Below the pieces are notes generated by a model that was not told where the DNA came from, searched no databases, and worked only from the letters and a program-made list of their open reading frames with translations. Shown piece after piece: positions 56,804 to 64,000 of a DNA stretch of 64,000 bases (position 1 is the first letter of the stretch; every line of letters starts with the position of its first letter). Position numbers and translations under genes: made by a program. The DNA is from Taishania sp965247975 (GTDB taxonomy: Bacteria; Bacteroidota; Bacteroidia; Flavobacteriales_D; Crocinitomicaceae), in contig OZ252050.1 of the NCBI GenBank assembly GCA_965247975.1, positions 620,001 to 684,000 on the forward strand. The letters are read 5' to 3'.

Positions 56804-57046
56804 GAATCTATTACCGAGAATTTAAAATAGGCATCAAAAGTAAGGTGGATTCAATGTATTCGTTTTTTTCCAATGTTAAATAAACATTAAGTTTATGAAA
56901 GCCTTTGAATTAGTGGACTTTTCCAAAGGTTTTTCCAAATTTTTTGGCTGAAAATAGTTAATACAAACTTCACTTAAAGATAAATTTCTGACAATACCTT
57001 TTCAGTTTTGTTGCTTCACCTTTGTATCGTAAAAAAAAATAGAAAG

Positions 57047-58318
57047 ATGAAAACAAAAATGAAACTTGGTTTATTGCTTTTAACAGCTAGTGTTGGATTG
57101 ACAACAGTATCCTGTAAGAAAGAAGGTTGTACTGATTCTACAGCAACAAATTACAATTCGGAAGCGAAAAAGGATGATGGTTCTTGTACGTATGAAACGG
57201 CAGATGAAACTGTAATTAACGTATCAGCTAACATTACATCAAACACAACTTGGACAACAGGTAAAGTGTATGTGTTAACAACAAGAGTTGCTGTATTGAG
57301 CGGTGTTACTTTAACAATTGAACCAGGTGTAATTATAAAAGGTCAAGCTGGTTCTGGTGCAAATGCAACAGCATTGATTATTGCTAGAGGAGCTAAAATC
57401 ATGGCAGAAGGAACGGCTTCTCAACCAATTATCTTTACTTCAGTTGCAGATGAAATTCAACCAGGTCAAATTGCAAGTCCAAACTTAGACCCGACATTGA
57501 ATGGTCTTTGGGGTGGTTTAATTGTTCTTGGAAATGCACCAATTTCTGCAGATGCTCAAGCGGTGCAAATTGAAGGAATTCCAGCTTCTGATCAAAATGG
57601 TTTATTTGGTGGAACAAGTGCAACTGATAACTCAGGTGTTTTAAAATACATTTCAATTCGCCACGGTGGAGCTAACATCGGAGAAGGAAACGAAATTAAT
57701 GGATTGACACTAGGTGGTGTTGGTTCAGGAACAGTTATTGAAAACATTGAGGTTGTAGCTAATCAAGATGATGGAATCGAATTTTTTGGAGGTTCTGTAA
57801 GTGCAACGAATGTAGTGATTTGGAATGCAGGTGATGATGCTATTGACACTGATCAGGCTTGGTCAGGAACACTTTCAAATTTCATTATTGTTTGTGGTTC
57901 AGAAACGGATCATGCAATGGAAATTGACGGTCCAGAAGGAGCAATGTTGGCTGGAAACAATTTAATTAATGGATCAATTAAAGGAAGTTCTGTTGCTGAA
58001 ATCGCTGACTTCAGATCTGGAGCAAGAGGATCATTCACAAATATTTATGCTTTTGGTTTTTCAGACCCAGCAACTGGAGGAAGAGGTGACTTTTCTTTAG
58101 CTGATGCAGGTTCTCAAGCAAATTTTGGAAGCAGTATTTTGACATTTGGTAGTTTGCAAGCTACTCCACCAGCAGGTGTTGCATTGACTGCAATCTTCTT
58201 AAATGGAACGGATGTTCACGCAACTTCAGTTGTTGAAGGTGCAAATACAGTTGGTGCAAATGCATCAGGTTTCGCATGGACATGGGCATCTTTAGATGGA
58301 GCATTGGCAGGATTTTAA
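57047..58318 (+). CDS. beta-helix-like lipoprotein
   Basis: ATG 57047 gives a lipobox signal peptide (LTTVSC, lipid Cys near 23), then a GCTDSTATNYNSEAKKDDGS motif common in Bacteroidota surface proteins. The rest is a repetitive right-handed beta-helix-like sequence (VTLTIEPGVIIKGQAGSG, IIARGAKIMAEGTASQPIIF, VIENIEVVANQDDGIEFFGG, DDAIDTDQAWSG). About 423 residues. It is probably in the outer membrane. The gene precedes a TonB-dependent receptor, and the two may form a uptake pair, but this is inferred from order alone. Confidence 0.78.
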   Translation: MKTKMKLGLLLLTASVGLTTVSCKKEGCTDSTATNYNSEAKKDDGSCTYETADETVINVSANITSNTTWTTGKVYVLTTRVAVLSGVTLTIEPGVIIKGQAGSGANATALIIARGAKIMAEGTASQPIIFTSVADEIQPGQIASPNLDPTLNGLWGGLIVLGNAPISADAQAVQIEGIPASDQNGLFGGTSATDNSGVLKYISIRHGGANIGEGNEINGLTLGGVGSGTVIENIEVVANQDDGIEFFGGSVSATNVVIWNAGDDAIDTDQAWSGTLSNFIIVCGSETDHAMEIDGPEGAMLAGNNLINGSIKGSSVAEIADFRSGARGSFTNIYAFGFSDPATGGRGDFSLADAGSQANFGSSILTFGSLQATPPAGVALTAIFLNGTDVHATSVVEGANTVGANASGFAWTWASLDGALAGF

Positions 58319-58345
58319 AAAAAAGGAATAATTAATAATTCGGTT

Positions 58346-58376
58346 AAAACTCGCAGATTTTTCTGCGGGTTTTAAT
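58346..58376 (+). terminator. terminator or attenuator between lipoprotein and TonB receptor
   Basis: AAAACTCGCAGA and TCTGCGGGTTTT form a 12-bp stem with a TTTT loop and one T-G wobble, followed by a short T-run (TTAAT). It lies 27 bases before the TonB receptor start, so it would allow unequal expression if read-through occurs. Confidence 0.75.
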
Positions 58377-58402
58377 GCGTTTAAAACGTTAAAAAACAAA
58401 AC

Positions 58403-61288
58403 ATGTTTAAAGTAATTCTTACTATTAGTTTAATGACACTTGGGTTTCAGGCTTTTGCACAAAATGGAACTATTCGCGGATCCGTTATTGACGAAACAAC
58501 AGGTGAAACTTTCCCAGGAGTGCGTGTTATGGTCGTAGGGCCGAGAGTTGGAGGTGTTTCAGATTTAGAAGGTAAATTCGATATCACGTGTCCCGCCGGA
58601 ATACAACGCCTTATGTTTACAGCAATGACATTTGATACGATCTACGTGAACGATGTCTTAGTAAAGGAAAATGATGTGACAGTGTTGGATGTTGTGAAAA
58701 TGACCGTTCCAGTGAAAAAAGTGGACGAAGTAATTATTGTTGGTACAAAAAAGAACGATTCTGATTTAGCAGTAAGTACTTTGAAACGTAAATCTGCGAA
58801 TTTAGTTGATGGAATTTCCGCAGCGAGTTTTAGAAAAATAGGTGACTCGGATGCAGCCTCAGCTATGACTAGAGTACCAGGAATTTCATTGGCAGGAGGA
58901 AAGTACGTTTTCGTAAGAGGTTTGGGTGATAGATACAATAAAACATTATTGAACGGATTGGATATTCCAGGATTAGATCCAGATAGAAATACCTTGCAAA
59001 TGGATATTTTCCCGACAAGTATCATTGAAAACATGATGGTACACAAATCTTTTGTTGCTGATTTACCAGCTGACTTTGCAGGTGGAATTATTGATATAGG
59101 TTTGAAGAGTTTTCCAGATAAAAAACAACGAAATATTGTTGTTAGTGCAGGATTTAATCCGAATTATCACTTTAATTCAAACTACTTAACCTATGAAAGA
59201 GGAAAAACTGATTTTTTAGGTTTTGATAATGGGTCTAGAGATATTCCAGCCGAAAACAACATTCCATTTTTTGCGCAAGTTGTTGGAAATCCAAATGGCA
59301 CAAGTGCTGAAAGATATAAAGATATTTTACGTTCTTTTAATCCAAACATGGCGGCAATTCGTCAAACAAGCGGAATGGATTTTGGTTTAGGATTTTCATT
59401 AGGGAATCAAACTAAAATGAAAAAAGGATCTTTAGGTTACAATGTCTTATTTTCTTATGGAAATTCAACAGAGTTTTATAAAAATGCTGAATATGGAAGA
59501 TATGGGATGAAAGCAGATCCTTCAATCATTGAATTGGAACAACGCGAAAAACAAGTTGGTGAGTACGGTGTGAATAATGTTTTCATGAGTGGAATGGCTG
59601 GAATTGGTTACAAATCACAATTTTCTAAAATTACATTTAATGTATTACACCTTCAAAATGGCGAATCTAAAGCAGGTATTTTTGATTACGACAAAAGCGA
59701 TCAAGGTACTACATTCAGTGGTTTTCAACACAATATTGAATACAGTGAAAGAAGGTTGACGAATGCACAATTGATAGGAAATCATAGTTTCAAAGAGTCA
59801 AAATGGTCTTTGGAATGGAAGGCATCGCCAACATTTTCTGCCATCACAGATCCAGATGTGCGCTTTACAAGATACGAAGACCGAGTTTCTTTCTTATTGA
59901 TTAGTACTGAATCAGGTTTCCCTCAACGTATTTGGAGAGACTTGAAAGAATACAATGTTTCTGGTTTGGCAAACGCTACGCGTGAATTTACATGGAATGG
60001 TAATAAAAATGAATTGAAATTTGGCGGTTCATATATTTATAAAGAACGTGAATTTAACATTCGTACATTTATGATCAATGTTAGAAATGTTGATTTAACA
60101 GGAAATCCAGATGAGTTATTCGCTGAAGAAAATTTATGGCCGTACAACAATAACCCTTCCGAAGGCGTTACTTACGAAGCTTCTTTCTTTCCTAATAATC
60201 CAAATGAGTTTTCATCAAACATTAGCAACGGAGCTGGATTTGTGTCGGCATTGTTAAGTCCTCATAAAAAATTCAAAGCCACCATCGGATTAAGATCTGA
60301 GTATTATACACAACGTTATACAGGTCAAGATCAATTAGGCTACAACGTACTTAATAATGATATCGTATTGCAAGAATTGGGATTATTCCCGTCTGCGAAT
60401 TTCGTTTTTGCTGTAAGCGAAAAACAGAACATCCGCCTTTCTTATGGAAAAACAATTGCACGTCCTTCATTTAAAGAAATGTCTTATGCAGAAATTGCAG
60501 ATCCTTTAACTGGTAGAACATACATTGGTGGACTTTTCCGTGATGCAGATGATGGAGCAGGAATTGAATATTGGGATGGAAATCTGCGTACAACAGATAT
60601 TCATAATTTAGATTTGAGATGGGAAATTTACCCAACGAATAATCAAATTATATCCGTAAGTGCGTTCTACAAAAAATTCATTAATCCAATCGAAATCATT
60701 CAATTCGCATCGCAAATTGGCGCTTTCCAACCGCGAAATGTAGGAGATGGACAAATTTTAGGAGCTGAGATGGAACTTCGTTTATCATTAGATTTTATTT
60801 CTGAGAAGTTGAAAAATTATTCGTTTGTGTCGAATGTAACGGTAACTGATTCACGCATTGAATTAAGTAAAACGGAATATGACAGCCGTGTTTTGAATGC
60901 ACGTGAAGGTCAAACCGTAAAAAAATTCAGAGCTATGGCAGGACAATCACCGTACATCGTAAATGCTGGATTTGCATACAATGGTGGGGAGAATGGATTC
61001 TGGAAAGGGTTTGAAGTTGGAGCATATTACAACGTGCAAGGACAAACGTTAATTTATGCTGGAATTGCCGATCGTCCAGATATTTACACGGTTCCTTTTC
61101 ACAGTTTAAATGTTACTTTCAATAAAAAATTCGGGAAAGAAAGTCGCATGAATCTTGCGCTCAAAGTAACGAACTTGTTGAATGACAAAAAAGAAGAAGT
61201 ATACAAATCATACAATGCGGAAGATCAATACTTTTCACGTTTAACGATTGGAACAACAACATCTTTGAAATTCAGTTACTCGTTTTAA
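58403..61288 (+). CDS. TonB-dependent receptor with carboxypeptidase-like N-terminal domain
   Basis: A 961-residue outer-membrane receptor. Signal peptide, then a CarboxypepD_reg-like domain (about 20-100, GTIRGSVIDETTGETFPGVRV), a plug domain (about 120-215, IGDSDAASAMTRVPGISLAGG, VFVRGLGDRYNKTLLNGLDIPG) and a beta-barrel ending in FSYSF, a typical terminal strand. It transports a substrate using TonB energy. Its place near the PhoB-like regulators and Na/Pi symporter makes a phosphate-related or phosphorylated substrate possible, but this is inference. Confidence 0.9.
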   Translation: MFKVILTISLMTLGFQAFAQNGTIRGSVIDETTGETFPGVRVMVVGPRVGGVSDLEGKFDITCPAGIQRLMFTAMTFDTIYVNDVLVKENDVTVLDVVKMTVPVKKVDEVIIVGTKKNDSDLAVSTLKRKSANLVDGISAASFRKIGDSDAASAMTRVPGISLAGGKYVFVRGLGDRYNKTLLNGLDIPGLDPDRNTLQMDIFPTSIIENMMVHKSFVADLPADFAGGIIDIGLKSFPDKKQRNIVVSAGFNPNYHFNSNYLTYERGKTDFLGFDNGSRDIPAENNIPFFAQVVGNPNGTSAERYKDILRSFNPNMAAIRQTSGMDFGLGFSLGNQTKMKKGSLGYNVLFSYGNSTEFYKNAEYGRYGMKADPSIIELEQREKQVGEYGVNNVFMSGMAGIGYKSQFSKITFNVLHLQNGESKAGIFDYDKSDQGTTFSGFQHNIEYSERRLTNAQLIGNHSFKESKWSLEWKASPTFSAITDPDVRFTRYEDRVSFLLISTESGFPQRIWRDLKEYNVSGLANATREFTWNGNKNELKFGGSYIYKEREFNIRTFMINVRNVDLTGNPDELFAEENLWPYNNNPSEGVTYEASFFPNNPNEFSSNISNGAGFVSALLSPHKKFKATIGLRSEYYTQRYTGQDQLGYNVLNNDIVLQELGLFPSANFVFAVSEKQNIRLSYGKTIARPSFKEMSYAEIADPLTGRTYIGGLFRDADDGAGIEYWDGNLRTTDIHNLDLRWEIYPTNNQIISVSAFYKKFINPIEIIQFASQIGAFQPRNVGDGQILGAEMELRLSLDFISEKLKNYSFVSNVTVTDSRIELSKTEYDSRVLNAREGQTVKKFRAMAGQSPYIVNAGFAYNGGENGFWKGFEVGAYYNVQGQTLIYAGIADRPDIYTVPFHSLNVTFNKKFGKESRMNLALKVTNLLNDKKEEVYKSYNAEDQYFSRLTIGTTTSLKFSYSF

Positions 61289-61334
61289 TGAGGGAAGACT
61301 GAGGTCTGCTGAAAATATTTATTTTTTTACAAAG

Positions 61335-61366
61335 TTAGAGCGGTTTTTGAAAAAGAACCGCTCTAA
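61335..61366. terminator. shared bidirectional hairpin between TonB receptor and second regulator
   Basis: TTAGAGCGGTT (61335-61345) pairs with AACCGCTCTAA (61356-61366), 11 bp. T-runs are weak. The minus-strand gene's stop (TAG, 61363-61365) lies inside the stem. Confidence 0.7.
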
Positions 61367-62028
61367 TTTGTTGGAGAAAATCGATATCCAACTCCCTTTA
61401 CAGTTTGGATGAGATCCGCACCAAATTTCTCACGCAATTTGCGAATATGCACGTCAATAGTTCTGTCTCCTACAACAATGTCCGATCCCCAAACTGTACT
61501 CAAAATAAAATCTCTTTCCAGAACACAATCAGGTTTGGAAACAAGCAACGCTAAAAGCTCAAATTCTTTACGTGGAAGATTGATAGATTCTCCATTCAAT
61601 TCAACCACGTACTTTTCACGGTTAATAACTATGCCTAGAGTAGATTGTGGATTCAAATAATCCCTTCTGCGAAGAATAGCATTGATGCGACTGATCAGCA
61701 CTTTTGGTTTGATTGGCTTTGCTACGTAATCATCCGCTCCGGCGTCAAGACCAGCAATTTGACTGTAATCTTCTCCTCTGGCTGTGAGAAAGCAAATGAG
61801 TGTATTTTCAAAACCACTTGTTTTTCTAAGTGTTTCGCAAACTTCAATTCCATCCATGCCTGGCATCATAACGTCCAATAAAATCAAATCTGGATTTGAA
61901 TTGATAGCCATTTGTATTCCATCTTCCCCATTCGAAGCGATAAAGGTTTCAAACCCTTCCTTTTGCAAATTATAAGAAAGGATTTCACGAATATCTTCTT
62001 CGTCGTCAATAATTAAAATCTTCTGCAT
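61363..62028 (-). CDS. second PhoB-like response regulator
   Basis: A receiver domain (Asp52, LLDVMMPGMDG) and winged-helix domain (GDRTIDVHIRKLREKFG, IQTVKGVGYRFSPTN). It is a paralogue of the regulator at 51519-52202, sharing SYNL, EDYSQIAG, DAGADDY and TIDVHIRKLREK. No histidine kinase lies beside it; the kinase at 50473-51522 could serve both. At 221 residues it is normal in length. Confidence 0.9.
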   Translation of the reverse strand: MQKILIIDDEEDIREILSYNLQKEGFETFIASNGEDGIQMAINSNPDLILLDVMMPGMDGIEVCETLRKTSGFENTLICFLTARGEDYSQIAGLDAGADDYVAKPIKPKVLISRINAILRRRDYLNPQSTLGIVINREKYVVELNGESINLPRKEFELLALLVSKPDCVLERDFILSTVWGSDIVVGDRTIDVHIRKLREKFGADLIQTVKGVGYRFSPTN

Positions 62029-62087
62029 AGTCTAGCGAATTAAATCAAATCCTACCTATTTTTAAAACAAAAATGCATCATTATTGT

Positions 62088-62121
62088 AATCCTAAAATTT
62101 ATATCTTTTGATTTTAGGATT
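62088..62121. repeat. 11-bp perfect inverted repeat
   Basis: AATCCTAAAAT at 62088-62098 and ATTTTAGGATT at 62111-62121 are exact inverse copies with a 12-base loop. No T-run on either strand, so it is not a plain terminator. It lies 60 bases upstream of the second PhoB-like gene and could be an operator. Confidence 0.5.
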
Positions 62122-62260
62122 CCAAAGAAAGGAGGTTTGGGTGCTTATTTGATTTTTTTGTTCGACAAAATACTTGATAATCAAGTCCAATAAAATCCAC
62201 GGATTTAATAAAGTTGATATCCTAAAAATTATTTGTGCATAAAAATACCATGGTAAATAC

Positions 62261-62290
62261 TTGTGCGTTTTCAAAAAGTCCGTATCTTTG
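62261..62290 (+). promoter_or_regulatory. promoter of candidate small RNA
   Basis: TTG at 62261-62263, a 19-base spacer, then TATCTTTG at 62283-62290. It is a perfect match to the rRNA promoter geometry, yet no gene follows for 350 bases. Confidence 0.75.
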
Positions 62291-62294
62291 TACC

Positions 62295-62358
62295 AGTAGT
62301 AGTAGGTTAGGTTGATTAGTGTAATGAGAGCTCCAAACGCCTGTTTGGGGCTCTTGTT
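62295..62358 (+). ncRNA. candidate small RNA, about 64 bases
   Basis: It runs from the expected start after the promoter at 62261-62290 to a terminator. The hairpin is GAGCTCCAAAC (62328-62338) with GTTTGGGGCTC (62343-62353), 11 bp with one U-G wobble, followed by TTGTTTTTT. The wobble pairs only on the plus strand, which gives the direction. The 5' half has a repeated AGTAGTAGTAGG. A short frame from ATG 62324 reads into the hairpin. I do not recognise a family. Instead it could be a leader or an attenuator that is normally read through. Confidence 0.55.
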
Positions 62359-62640
62359 TTTTAAGGACAAAATCCGCTTCCTATCTGCATTAATTCCAAA
62401 TAGTTATCAAGATATTCAAGCACTTTCCATAGTCAATGTAAAGCGTGCTTCTATTTTCTTAGTATCGCATTGACTCGAACTGAGTCCTAAGAATCCAGTT
62501 AAATTTTTAGTGTTTAGACATTGTTTTAAGAATCAACTTAGGTTTATGTTATTTTTCCGTTAAACTCAGTATTTTTAAATATCATGGGTTTTTAGAACAA
62601 GCATTTCCTTAACTTTAGCTCGAATTAATTACGTTTTGTG

Positions 62641-63327
62641 ATGAAAGCAAAAATTTTATTGGTAGAAGATGACACAAATCTTGGTTTTGTGATTGCTGAT
62701 CAATTAAAATCAGATGGATACAGTGTAGCCTTATGTTCTGACGGTGCGGAAGGTTTTAAAAGATTCAATGATGAGAAATTTAATATGTGCATTTTTGATG
62801 TAATGATGCCAAAAAAAGATGGTTTCTCTTTAGCTAAAGACATTCGTAAAATTGATAAGGATATTCCAATTTTGTTTCTTTCTGCAAAATCGATGACGGA
62901 AGATAAAATTGAAGGATTTAAAGCGGGTGGTGATGATTATTTGACCAAACCATTTTCCGTTGAAGAACTTCAAGTAAGGGTGATTTCACTTCTTAAACGT
63001 GTGAACATTCATGTCGAAGAGGAAGAACAGGCAATTCTTACCATTGGAAAATACCTTTTTGATACCGTAAATTATACCTTGAAGCATGCGAGTTTTGAAA
63101 AAGTGCTAACTAAAAAAGAAGCTCAGATTTTGAAAATGCTTTGCAAATTCAATAATCAAGTTGTAGCACGTGATGTTATTCTCAATGCTGTCTGGGGACA
63201 AGATGATTATTTTGTTGGAAGAAGTTTGGATGTATTCATTACTAAGTTAAGAAAGTACTTGAAAGAAGATCCTGCCATTTCGATTTCGAACATTCATGGA
63301 ATCGGTTTTAAATTGGAAGTTGCGTAA
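62641..63327 (+). CDS. OmpR-family response regulator, RprY-like
   Basis: A 228-residue regulator: receiver with Asp53 (IFDVMMPKKDG), Lys in DYLTKPF, and a winged-helix domain (LTKKEAQILKMLCKFNNQVV, GRSLDVFITKLRKYL, HGIGFKLEVA). It resembles the RprY type found across Bacteroidota. A GTG just upstream (62638) is in frame, but ATG 62641 is likelier. No histidine kinase is adjacent. It is followed 14 bases later by tsaB, so the two may be cotranscribed. Confidence 0.88.
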   Translation: MKAKILLVEDDTNLGFVIADQLKSDGYSVALCSDGAEGFKRFNDEKFNMCIFDVMMPKKDGFSLAKDIRKIDKDIPILFLSAKSMTEDKIEGFKAGGDDYLTKPFSVEELQVRVISLLKRVNIHVEEEEQAILTIGKYLFDTVNYTLKHASFEKVLTKKEAQILKMLCKFNNQVVARDVILNAVWGQDDYFVGRSLDVFITKLRKYLKEDPAISISNIHGIGFKLEVA

Positions 63328-63341
63328 ATTCCATTGATAAT

Positions 63342-64000
63342 ATGTGTCTCATTCTGCATATCGAATCTTCAACAAAAGTGTGTTCTGTAGCCATATCACG
63401 CAATGGAAATGTTATTTCTTTGGTTGAATCGCAAGATGATAATTATGCACATGGCGAACAATTGACGCTCTTTATTGAACGAGCACTAGAAGAAGCAAAC
63501 ATTTCGATAAATGACTTAAATGCTGTTTCTGTTACATCTGGGCCTGGCTCCTACACCGGACTTCGAATTGGTGTTTCAACAGCCAAAGGACTTTGTTACG
63601 CATTAGGTTTACCGCTGATTTCCGTAAATTCGTTATTGAATCTTGCAATGCTAGCTAATGAGTTTTATCCGAATTCATCAATTTGTAGTATGATTGACGC
63701 TAGAAGAATGGAAGTGTTTAGTGGTATTTACAATGCTGAATTAATTCCAATCAAAGAAATTTCGGCAGATATCTTGGATGAAATGAGCTATGTTGAATTC
63801 GAGCCTTTTGTTTGTGTCGGCGATGGTGCATCGAAAATGGAGTCGCTTTGGAAGAATAGAAACATTTCCTTCGACGAGCGCGTTTTTAGTTCCGCTAAAG
63901 GTCATGCAAAATATGCCTACGATTGTTTTTTGAATAAACAATTTGAAGACGTAGCTTATTTTGAACCTTATTATTTAAAAGATTTTGTCTTCAATTCAGG
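63342..64000 (+). CDS. tsaB: tRNA threonylcarbamoyladenosine protein TsaB (partial, runs off the window)
   Basis: The first 219 codons are seen and no stop is reached. TsaB binds TsaD to make the t6A modification of tRNAs that read ANN codons. The start MCLILHIESSTKVCSVAI has the ASKHA-type first strand. VTSGPGSYTGLRIGVSTAKG is the family signature, and FEPYYLKDFV lies near the usual C terminus, so only a few codons are probably missing. Confidence 0.92.
   Translation, partial: MCLILHIESSTKVCSVAISRNGNVISLVESQDDNYAHGEQLTLFIERALEEANISINDLNAVSVTSGPGSYTGLRIGVSTAKGLCYALGLPLISVNSLLNLAMLANEFYPNSSICSMIDARRMEVFSGIYNAELIPIKEISADILDEMSYVEFEPFVCVGDGASKMESLWKNRNISFDERVFSSAKGHAKYAYDCFLNKQFEDVAYFEPYYLKDFVFNS

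Larger units (their letters stand above)
62029..62640. other. gene-free region with candidate small RNA
   Basis: This 610-base stretch separates two OmpR-family regulators. It holds an 11-bp inverted repeat (62088-62121) and the promoter and terminator of the candidate RNA (62261-62358). A minus-strand open frame at 62092-62370 is probably spurious. The rest is AT-rich and unremarkable. Confidence 0.7.

Noticed and set aside
62092..62370. Minus-strand frame of 92 codons with a YYYWY run, looking like an aromatic leader peptide
   Set aside because: A leader peptide needs its terminator downstream, but the hairpin lies before the run in this direction and has a mismatch there. The run comes from the AGTAGTAGT repeat of the plus-strand candidate RNA.

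Overview
The window is low-GC chromosomal DNA of a Bacteroidota bacterium, most likely Flavobacteriales and possibly close to Crocinitomicaceae/Fluviicola. The grounds are: gliding and type IX secretion (T9SS) genes (gldH, a PorP/SprF gene, secreted proteins with type A and type B C-terminal sorting domains); promoters of the Bacteroidota kind (TTG, 19 bases, TAnnTTTG); an rRNA operon ordered 16S - tRNA-Ile - tRNA-Ala - 23S - 5S; and many lipoproteins and TonB/PorP-type outer-membrane proteins. The genus was not established; comparing the complete 16S gene with a database would settle it.

Layout. 1-6.2 kb: tRNA-Leu (minus), then a plus-strand run of hutI, a TraB/GumN-family protein, a bifunctional phosphoglucose/phosphomannose isomerase, lipB, a beta-lactamase-fold hydrolase and a small conserved protein, the last four overlapping end to end. 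6.2-9.4 kb: minus-strand genes, including an ECF sigma factor overlapping a membrane-anchored TPR protein. 9.5-16 kb: pfkA, then the rRNA operon with two consensus promoters, boxA-like elements, processing stems and a strong terminator. 16-18.2 kb: a degenerate copy of the 5S tail and terminator, a small membrane protein, and a secreted Lys/Glu/Ala-rich helical protein. 18.3-21.2 kb: holB - ricT - gldH. 21.2-28.5 kb: outer-membrane and lipoprotein genes, a large CotH-type T9SS cargo gene split by a one-base frameshift, its PorP/SprF partner and TPR/membrane proteins. 28.5-38.4 kb: a long minus-strand stretch with a DUF5060 glycosidase-like protein, a UPF0104 flippase-like protein, an Ig-like lipoprotein, free-methionine sulfoxide reductase, a YqaA/DedA protein, a T9SS type A protein and an omega-amidase/aminotransferase pair. 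38.5-50.1 kb: dxs, a SWIM-SNF2 helicase, a polytopic membrane protein, a lipoprotein, a sugar MFS transporter and an orphan GAF-histidine kinase. 50.4-62 kb: a probable phosphate-response neighbourhood with a PhoR/PhoB-like pair, a T9SS type B protein, a Na/Pi symporter fused to a PhoU-like domain, a beta-helix lipoprotein, a TonB-dependent receptor and a second PhoB-like regulator. 62-64 kb: a candidate small RNA, a third OmpR-family regulator and tsaB, which runs off the window edge.

Most of the window is ordinary core genome. The items most worth a second look are the promoter-plus-terminator unit at 62.3 kb with no protein in it, the single-base frameshift in the CotH gene, three non-coding repeat or palindromic elements (16.2, 34.4 and 50.3 kb), and the phosphate-like cluster with two related PhoB-type regulators. 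I found no CRISPR array, prophage, transposase or complete insertion sequence.
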